The position numbers were made by a program, and so were the translations under genes. From Sphingomonadales bacterium (GTDB taxonomy: Bacteria > Pseudomonadota > Alphaproteobacteria > Sphingomonadales > Sphingomonadaceae): a stretch of 7,059 nucleotides of DNA. The notes under the pieces were generated by a model. That model was not told the DNA's origin. It made no database searches and worked only from the letters and a program-made list of their open reading frames with translations. Positions 1 through 7,059 of the stretch are shown here, one piece after another. Positions within the stretch are counted from its first letter, which is position 1, and each line of letters opens with the position of its first letter. The stretch is from contig JAIXPM010000404.1 of assembly GCA_027486275.1 (NCBI GenBank), forward strand, positions 1 to 7,059, given 5' to 3'.

Positions 1-2879
<2,879 letters not shown>

Positions 2880-2960
2880 GACTGTGTGGTGACGATGGGC
2901 GGCGCGCCGGTCAAGGGTGCAGGCTGATGGCCCAGCAGAAATTTGGATTTCGGCAAATGA
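2880..2960. promoter_or_regulatory. Divergent intergenic region, probable promoters for both flanking genes
   Basis: These 81 bp separate the starts of two genes that point away from each other, so both promoters should lie here or just inside the TIR reading frame. An AT-rich patch at about 2937-2968 stands out from the GC-rich surroundings. On the minus strand TTAACA (2967-2962, close to TTGACA) is followed after 16 bp by CAAATT (2945-2940), a weak -35/-10 candidate for the hydantoinase gene. On the plus strand TTGGAT (2943-2948) resembles a -35 but has no good -10 at standard spacing. The box assignments are tentative; a promoter somewhere here follows mainly from gene orientation. Confidence 0.3.
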
Positions 2961-4823
2961 ATGTTAAGCTTGGGCCTCCCTGATGTGGGGCTCGCGACTG
3001 TGGACATGGTTTCCCTAACGCCGCGCTATTCCGTCTTCCTCTCGTACAACCGCGGGGACGGCAAGGCGGCGCAGCGCATTCAGCGCTGGCTGGAAACCTA
3101 TCGTCTGCCGCGCCGGTTGCAGGGCGGCGGGCTGGCGTTTGGCGATGATGGCCGGCGGCTGCGCCCGTTGTTCCGCGATATCGATGAAATGCGGGTCGCG
3201 CCCGATATCGATGCAGCCGTGATCGAGGCCATAAACGCGTCGGCCTATCTGGTGGTGCTATGCAGCCCGGCATCGGCCAAATCCGAATGGGTCGCGCGCG
3301 AGATCGCGATGTTCCGCGCTGCCCACGGTGATGATCGCATTCTGCCACTGCTGCTGGAAGGAACGCCCGAAACCAGTTTTCCACCCGCCCTGATGCGCCG
3401 CGCCGATGGTCGCACGCTGGTGCCGCTGGCCGCCGATATTCCCGGCGAGGGCGAACGGCTGGCGCTGCTGAAGCTGGTGGCGGTAATGGCCGGCGTGTCG
3501 ATGGCCGTGCTGGTGCAACGCGATGCCCAGCGCCGCCTGCAGCAGATCGCCGGAGCGGCGGCGCTGGCGATTGCGGTGCTGGCCGTGGTGCTGGCCCTGG
3601 TGGTGCAGAACATGAATGCCCGCCTGGCCGAAGAAAAGCAGCGGGTGCGGGCCGGCACCTTGTCCAATTATATGCTCGATGATCTGCGGGCGCAGTTGAA
3701 GCGCGCCGGGCGACTTGATCTGCTGACGGCGGTGAACGACGGCGTGGCGAAAAGCTGGCGCGGGCAGGATCTTTCGGGACTTTCCGATGCCGATCTGCAG
3801 CAACGCGCCAAGCTGCTGCTGGCCATTGCCGAAGATGACGAAAGCCGCGGCGATCTGGTGGCGGCGCGCAACCAGACTGAAGAGGCGATGCGCACTACGG
3901 CCCAGTTGCTGGCCAAGTCGCCAGACGATCCGGAACGCATCTTCGCCCATGCCCAGAGCCAATATTACACCGGCATGATCAGTTGGCGCGGCGGGGACCG
4001 CAAACAGGCCGCCACCGCCTTTGCCGCCTATCGCGATCTTGCAGCGCGCTTGCTGGCCAGCGACGGCAAGAAACCCGATTGGTGGATGGAGGCCGGCTAT
4101 GCCGAAAATAATCTTGGCGTCCTGGCCTTGCGAGCCCGGCTGGACACGGCTGCGGCGCAGGGCCATTTCCTGGCCGCACTGAAGGCTTTTGCGGCTGCCG
4201 ATGCGCTGCGGCCCGGCAATCGCGATACGCTGTTCAGCCTGGCGGATACCGAAGCGTGGTTGGCCGATACGCAAAGAATAGCCGGGGCACCGGCCCTGGC
4301 CCTGGCGGCGCGCGCCCGGCAAAAGGCCATTCTTGATCAGCTTGCCGCCACTGATCCGCAGGACCGGCAGGTGACCGCCGATCTGGTTTCGCACGAACTG
4401 GCGCTGGCGCGGATCGCCATCGATTCCGGTCGCCCCGATGCAGCGCTGCCGCTGCTGGCCAGTGGGCGCGGCAAGGCGCAGGCACTGGCCGCGAATGATC
4501 CGCAGAATGTGCGGCGCAAGGCCCAGGTGCGGATGTTTGATCTGATGCGGTTGAAGGCGCTGCTGGCCATGCCGGCGGCACGATCGCGCGATGATCCCAC
4601 GCTGGCGGCGCTGAACGGTGATTGCGAGGCCGATCTTAGCCGGCTGAAAAACGATGAGCTTGCCGATTTCTGCCGGATCCTTGCCGCAAGGCGCGGCGCG
4701 ACGGCGATCGCTGCGGTCGGGCCGGCGCTGGCGGCGCGCGGCGATTTGCTGACCGATCAATGGGGCCTCGATCTGGCCCAAGAACGCCGCCTGGGCGGCA
4801 TAATGAAGGAGAGCGCACGATGA
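2961..4823 (+). CDS. Membrane-anchored TIR-domain protein with C-terminal TPR-like repeats
   Basis: The 620-residue product has three parts. A TIR domain spans about residues 22-165, with strand one YSVFLSY (23-29), FRDIDEM (71-77), the [13 protein letters not shown] segment (98-110) and WVAREI (110-115). Glu114 aligns with the catalytic glutamate of TIR NAD-cleaving enzymes such as SARM1 (E642, in a WVHKEI context). One hydrophobic helix lies at about 196-215. Arginines 187, 191 and 192 just before it suggest the TIR side is cytoplasmic. After a charged linker (216-245) come about five helical repeats (277-516) of roughly 48 residues, marked by prolines 324, 372, 418, 466 and 514. Bacterial TIR proteins are often NADases in phage defence or signalling; this one's role is unknown. 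The start is uncertain: ATG 2961, GTG 3000 (GGGG 10-13 bases before it) and ATG 3006 are all in frame and all precede the TIR fold. The outermost start is given; a TTA second codon and weak ribosome site make a later one quite possible. Its stop overlaps the next gene. Confidence 0.9.
   Translation: MLSLGLPDVGLATVDMVSLTPRYSVFLSYNRGDGKAAQRIQRWLETYRLPRRLQGGGLAFGDDGRRLRPLFRDIDEMRVAPDIDAAVIEAINASAYLVVLCSPASAKSEWVAREIAMFRAAHGDDRILPLLLEGTPETSFPPALMRRADGRTLVPLAADIPGEGERLALLKLVAVMAGVSMAVLVQRDAQRRLQQIAGAAALAIAVLAVVLALVVQNMNARLAEEKQRVRAGTLSNYMLDDLRAQLKRAGRLDLLTAVNDGVAKSWRGQDLSGLSDADLQQRAKLLLAIAEDDESRGDLVAARNQTEEAMRTTAQLLAKSPDDPERIFAHAQSQYYTGMISWRGGDRKQAATAFAAYRDLAARLLASDGKKPDWWMEAGYAENNLGVLALRARLDTAAAQGHFLAALKAFAAADALRPGNRDTLFSLADTEAWLADTQRIAGAPALALAARARQKAILDQLAATDPQDRQVTADLVSHELALARIAIDSGRPDAALPLLASGRGKAQALAANDPQNVRRKAQVRMFDLMRLKALLAMPAARSRDDPTLAALNGDCEADLSRLKNDELADFCRILAARRGATAIAAVGPALAARGDLLTDQWGLDLAQERRLGGIMKESAR
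4806..4811 (+). promoter_or_regulatory. Strong Shine-Dalgarno that fixes the lipoprotein start
   Basis: AAGGAG lies 8 bases before the ATG at 4820 and within the last codons of the TIR gene. It decides the lipoprotein start against the in-frame ATG at 4760, which would add 20 residues ahead of the signal peptide and bury the start deeper in the TIR gene. With the ATGA stop/start overlap (4820-4823) it indicates translational coupling. Confidence 0.8.
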
Positions 4824-5560
4824 CACGCAATATGGTTCGCGGGGGCGCCATGGTGGCAACCCTGCTGGTACTGGCGGGATGCGACCGGGCCGGCCCCACG
4901 CCTGAGCAGCAGGCCACGCCGACGCCGGATGTTGCCGGGGCGACAGGAACGCTCCAGCCGCCGAAGGTGCCGACGGTGGCATATAGTGCATATTCGTTCA
5001 CCCAGGTGCCGTCCACACCCTGCACGGGCAATGCGGGCGAGCCTGTCGTGTGGACGCTGGAGGATATATTTTCCGGCCTGAACAACAATCGCCGGGTCAA
5101 GCGCGACATCATGCGCGGCGCTGCCAAGGTTCCCGAGATACCGCAGACTGAAGTGGGCAACAACTGGCCCACCAACCTCGACATGGATATCTCCAGCGCC
5201 GGTTCGGATTATGTGATGGTGACCATCGTGCTGAAGACCGGGGCGACCGGCGGCAGGCCTGGCGTGCATTTCCTGCGGCCACGCAGCGGCCCCCTGCCAA
5301 CCGGGCCTGATCCAAGTGGCAACGATTCGTCCGAAGCCGTGCTGACCCCTGCACCGCAGCCAGGTGTGATCGGCTATTGCGGGCGCACGACCATCGATAC
5401 CAGCGTTGCCCGCACCGAGCGTTTCAGCTTTGGCGTTCGCAACGCGGCCGAGGCGCGCAGCCTGAACATTGGCCTGTTGGTGCCGACCAGGAAGACCGGC
5501 AATGAGCTGCAGATGTGGCTGCCGATCTTCCTTGATCCCAATATCCGCAACAAAGGTTGA
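4820..5560 (+). CDS. Lipoprotein of unrecognised family, coupled to the TIR gene
   Basis: The 246-residue product starts with a lipoprotein signal peptide: basic residues R3 and R7, a hydrophobic core (about 10-18) and the lipobox LAGC ending at Cys21, the predicted lipid attachment site. The mature protein should be tethered to a membrane facing the periplasm. A Pro/Thr/Gln/Ala-rich linker follows (about 22-50). The rest looks like a globular domain with probable beta strands, for example VVWTLEDIF (76-84), DYVMVTIVLK (130-139), RFSFGVRN (201-208) and LQMWLPIFLDP (230-240). Cys68 and Cys187 are the only mature cysteines besides Cys21 and could form a disulphide. I do not recognise the fold or family, and no enzyme motif is evident. 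The 4-bp overlap with the TIR gene and the strong ribosome site imply the two are made together, so it probably works with the TIR protein's outward-facing part. That functional link is inferred from position only. Confidence 0.85.
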   Translation: MTRNMVRGGAMVATLLVLAGCDRAGPTPEQQATPTPDVAGATGTLQPPKVPTVAYSAYSFTQVPSTPCTGNAGEPVVWTLEDIFSGLNNNRRVKRDIMRGAAKVPEIPQTEVGNNWPTNLDMDISSAGSDYVMVTIVLKTGATGGRPGVHFLRPRSGPLPTGPDPSGNDSSEAVLTPAPQPGVIGYCGRTTIDTSVARTERFSFGVRNAAEARSLNIGLLVPTRKTGNELQMWLPIFLDPNIRNKG

Positions 5561-5570
5561 GGCGCGCCTA

Positions 5571-5597
5571 GGGGGCAGCCCGGATTGGGTTGCCCCT
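5571..5597 (+). terminator. GC-rich hairpin after the lipoprotein gene, possible terminator
   Basis: GGGGCAGCCC (5572-5581) pairs with GGGTTGCCCC (5587-5596) around a 5-base loop, giving 10 pairs with one G-U; an outer G-U pair can extend it to 11. It begins 11 bases after the lipoprotein stop. No run of T follows, so it is not a textbook intrinsic terminator. It could be a weak or factor-assisted terminator, or an RNA-stabilising 3' structure. Confidence 0.45.
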
Positions 5598-5630
5598 GCC
5601 GGGCCCCTATCGTTGCGCCTCAGCTTGAAT

Positions 5631-5636
5631 GGAAGG
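5631..5636 (+). promoter_or_regulatory. Shine-Dalgarno that fixes the AhpD-like start
   Basis: GGAAGG lies 8 bases before the ATG at 5645. It supports that start over the in-frame ATG at 5585, which would add 20 residues unlike the family and would start inside the intergenic hairpin loop. Confidence 0.65.
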
Positions 5637-5644
5637 CGACGACG

Positions 5645-6007
5645 ATGGGCACGCGCGATTGGCAGGACATGATCATCGAAATGAATGGCGCGGTGAAGAA
5701 CCTGCGCACGGCCAGCCCCGATGTGATGAAGGCCTTTGGCGATATGAGCCGCGCGGCACATGGTGTGTCAAAAGAGGGGGCTGGCCCGGCGCTGGATCAC
5801 GCCACCCAGGAACTGATCGCGCTGGCGATCGGCGTTGCCACCCGCTGCGAACCGTGCATCGCCTATCATGCCGAAGGCGCGATCAAGGCCGGCGCAACGC
5901 GAGAGCAGGTGGCTGAAACACTGGCGATGGCGGTGTATATGGGGGCAGGGCCAAGCGTGATGTATGCCGCCAAGGCGCTGGAGGCGGTGGACCAGCTGTC
6001 CGCATAG
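5645..6007 (+). CDS. Carboxymuconolactone decarboxylase family protein, AhpD-like
   Basis: The 120-residue, all-helical product belongs to the carboxymuconolactone decarboxylase/AhpD family. The core carries Glu56 (in QELIALAIGVA) and CEPCIAYH, with Cys68, Cys71 and His75. This arrangement matches the CxxC...H redox centre of AhpD alkylhydroperoxidases, and the GA/AG-rich helix after it (AEGAIKAGATREQVAETL) is typical. True gamma-carboxymuconolactone decarboxylases generally lack this CxxC pair, so a cytoplasmic thiol peroxidase or disulphide reductase role is more likely than aromatic catabolism. Family members usually form oligomers. The length is normal for single-domain members. The gene follows the lipoprotein gene by 84 bp across a hairpin, so it may have its own transcript, and is followed 43 bp later by the YjdF-like gene. 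Substrate and electron donor are unknown; no ahpC-like gene is in the window. Confidence 0.92.
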   Translation: MGTRDWQDMIIEMNGAVKNLRTASPDVMKAFGDMSRAAHGVSKEGAGPALDHATQELIALAIGVATRCEPCIAYHAEGAIKAGATREQVAETLAMAVYMGAGPSVMYAAKALEAVDQLSA

Positions 6008-6050
6008 CGCCGGCTTGCAACGGGCCGGGGGCCTGTTACCCCTTGGCGAT

Positions 6051-6683
6051 ATGAAACCAAAAGATCACGGCGCGCTGTTGTTGCTCACCCTGGCCTGGCT
6101 GGCCGGGCTCGCGGCGTCGGGCTGGCAGCCGTTCGACCGCGCGACCTGGTGGATGGAAGTGGCGCCGGCGCTGATCGCGCTGCCGATCCTGTGGGGCACG
6201 GCCGCGCGCTTTCCGCTGACGCGGTTGGCGCTGGCCCTGATCGCGGTGCACGGCCTGGTGCTGATGCTGGGCGGCGCCTACACCTATGCCCGCGTCCCCG
6301 CCGGTTTTGCCGTGCAGGATCTGCTCGGCCTGGCGCGCAACCCTTATGATCGGCTGGGCCATTTCATGCAGGGCTTTGTGCCGGCGATCGTGCTGCGCGA
6401 ACTGCTGATCCGGCTGGGCGGGCTGCGGCCGGGCAGATTGCTGACGACGCTGGTGCTGGCCTGCTGCCTGGCGGTGAGTGCGACCTATGAGTTGGTCGAA
6501 TTCGCCGCCGCCATGGCGATGGGGCAGGGCGCAGACGATTTTCTGGGCACGCAAGGCGACGTGTGGGACACGCAGTGGGACATGCTGATGTGCCTGATCG
6601 GGGCGGTGTGCGCGCTGGCGCTGCTGACGCGGGCGCATGATCGGCAGATCAGGGCCGTGTCTTTACAGCCGCCAGTGCCTTGA
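6051..6683 (+). CDS. DUF2238 (YjdF-like) inner-membrane protein
   Basis: The 210-residue product is a multi-pass membrane protein of the DUF2238 family, to which E. coli YjdF (similar length) belongs. Hydrophobic segments lie at about residues 8-24, 36-52, 58-76, 105-122, 129-155 and 176-194. Family hallmarks are visible: GAYTYARVP (75-83), RNPYDRLGHFMQGFVP (96-111), YELVEF (146-151) and FLGTQGDVWDTQWDM (164-178). The polar conserved residues in these motifs (Asp100, His104, Glu147, Glu150, Asp170, Asp173, Asp177) could line a shared site in the membrane, but the biochemical function of the family is not established to my knowledge. The ATG at 6051 is chosen because it gives the usual length and starts just before the first membrane helix; the in-frame ATG at 5964 would overlap the preceding gene. 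No good Shine-Dalgarno is seen. The 3' end overlaps the converging mutS gene by 35 bp. Confidence 0.92.
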   Translation: MKPKDHGALLLLTLAWLAGLAASGWQPFDRATWWMEVAPALIALPILWGTAARFPLTRLALALIAVHGLVLMLGGAYTYARVPAGFAVQDLLGLARNPYDRLGHFMQGFVPAIVLRELLIRLGGLRPGRLLTTLVLACCLAVSATYELVEFAAAMAMGQGADDFLGTQGDVWDTQWDMLMCLIGAVCALALLTRAHDRQIRAVSLQPPVP

Positions 6684-7059
6684 GGTCTGAGAGCAGGTCC
6701 AGCGCTTCGCGCGGGGTGATGTTGTCGGGGTCGATCTGGCCCAGTTTTTCGCGCAAATCGTCGGTGGTGGCGGCTGCGGGCGCGGCGAAGAGGGGCAGTG
6801 AGTCTACGCCCGCAGCAATGCCGCCCGTCTGATCGCGGCGGGTTTCGAGGCGGGTGAGGACGGCGCGGGCGCGGGCGAGGACGGGGGCGGGCACGCCGGC
6901 GAGGCGCGCCACGGCCAGGCCATAGCTTTTGTCGGCAGCGCCGGGAGCGACCTGGTGCAGGAAGACGAGATCGCCCTTCCATTCGCGCACCTTCACCGTG
7001 ACGCTGGCAAGGCTGGCGAGCTTGGCGGTGAGGGGCACGAGTTCGTGATAGTGGGTGGC
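6649..7059 (-). CDS. mutS: DNA mismatch repair protein MutS, C-terminal part
   Basis: The last 136 codons of MutS are present; the 5' part lies beyond the right edge (full proteins are about 850-900 residues). MutS binds mispaired DNA and uses ATP to recruit MutL. The visible portion opens with ATHYHELVPL, the end of the ABC-type ATPase domain with its switch histidine, then VREWKGDLVFLHQVAPGAAD and SYGLAVARLAGVP, the helix-turn-helix dimerisation region. A low-complexity linker follows. It contains SLPLF, which resembles the QLxLF sliding-clamp binding motif and sits where E. coli MutS carries its clamp-binding motif. The protein ends with ITPREALDLLSDLKAL, the usual small C-terminal helical element. 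The stop is at 6649-6651, inside the end of the YjdF-like gene on the other strand. The reading frame is intact throughout the visible part. Confidence 0.97.
   Translation of the reverse strand, partial: ATHYHELVPLTAKLASLASVTVKVREWKGDLVFLHQVAPGAADKSYGLAVARLAGVPAPVLARARAVLTRLETRRDQTGGIAAGVDSLPLFAAPAAATTDDLREKLGQIDPDNITPREALDLLSDLKALAAVKTRP

Noticed and set aside
3258..4991. A 577-codon open frame on the minus strand
   Set aside because: It is antisense to the TIR gene and the lipoprotein signal region. The translation is low-complexity His/Arg/Gln/Ile-rich and has no recognisable domain.
2961..5560. Assignment of the pair to a named TIR defence system such as Thoeris
   Set aside because: No ThsA-type NAD-binding effector, SLOG, STAND or other defence gene is present, and the flanking genes are metabolic or repair genes. 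The TIR domain alone does not justify a named system.
4757..5761. A 334-codon open frame on the minus strand
   Set aside because: It is antisense to the lipoprotein gene and the start of the AhpD-like gene, both of which have clear start signals or family motifs.
6010..6042. Small hairpins in the 43-bp gap before the YjdF-like gene (GGGG 6028-6031 with CCCC 6039-6042; CCGGC with GCCGG)
   Set aside because: Stems of 4-5 pairs are common by chance in such GC-rich sequence, and no T tract follows, so neither is called a terminator.
2901..6910. GGCGCGCC palindrome at 2901-2908, 5561-5568 and 6903-6910, two copies in intergenic DNA
   Set aside because: An 8-base all-G/C palindrome is expected to recur by chance at this base composition. 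The copies share no flanking sequence or spacing, so I see no operator.

Overview
The window is GC-rich, gene-dense bacterial DNA with almost no spacer. Strong G/C preference at third codon positions and the protein families present suggest an alphaproteobacterium, most likely a sphingomonad. That placement is inference from composition and remembered relatives; there is no rRNA or other taxonomic marker. No tRNA, CRISPR array, insertion sequence or prophage gene was seen. The longest gene-free stretch is 84 bp.

Layout, left to right. (1) Positions 1-2879, minus strand: most of a fused hydantoinase A/B (5-oxoprolinase type) gene, whose 3' end lies beyond the left edge. (2) Positions 2880-2960: a short divergent intergenic region with an AT-rich patch that probably carries promoters. 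(3) Positions 2961-4823, plus strand: a membrane-anchored TIR-domain protein with C-terminal TPR-like repeats. (4) Positions 4820-5560, plus strand: a lipoprotein of unrecognised family whose start overlaps the TIR gene's stop by 4 bp behind a strong ribosome binding site. (5) Positions 5571-5597: a 10-11 bp stem hairpin that may end the TIR-lipoprotein transcript. (6) Positions 5645-6007, plus strand: a small AhpD-like carboxymuconolactone decarboxylase family protein with an intact CxxC...H motif. (7) Positions 6051-6683, plus strand: a YjdF/DUF2238 multi-pass inner-membrane protein. (8) Positions 6649-7059, minus strand: the C-terminal end of DNA mismatch repair protein MutS, converging on the YjdF gene and overlapping it by 35 bp.

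The most interesting unit is the translationally coupled TIR-lipoprotein pair. The TIR domain keeps the glutamate that aligns with the catalytic residue of TIR NAD-cleaving enzymes. A single membrane helix follows, and the charge pattern suggests that the repeat domain faces the periplasm, the compartment the lipoprotein also faces. This would fit an envelope-sensing TIR system in which the repeats and lipoprotein detect something outside and the TIR acts inside. That model is inference, and no defence or stress genes flank the pair to support it. The other genes look like ordinary housekeeping or metabolic neighbours.
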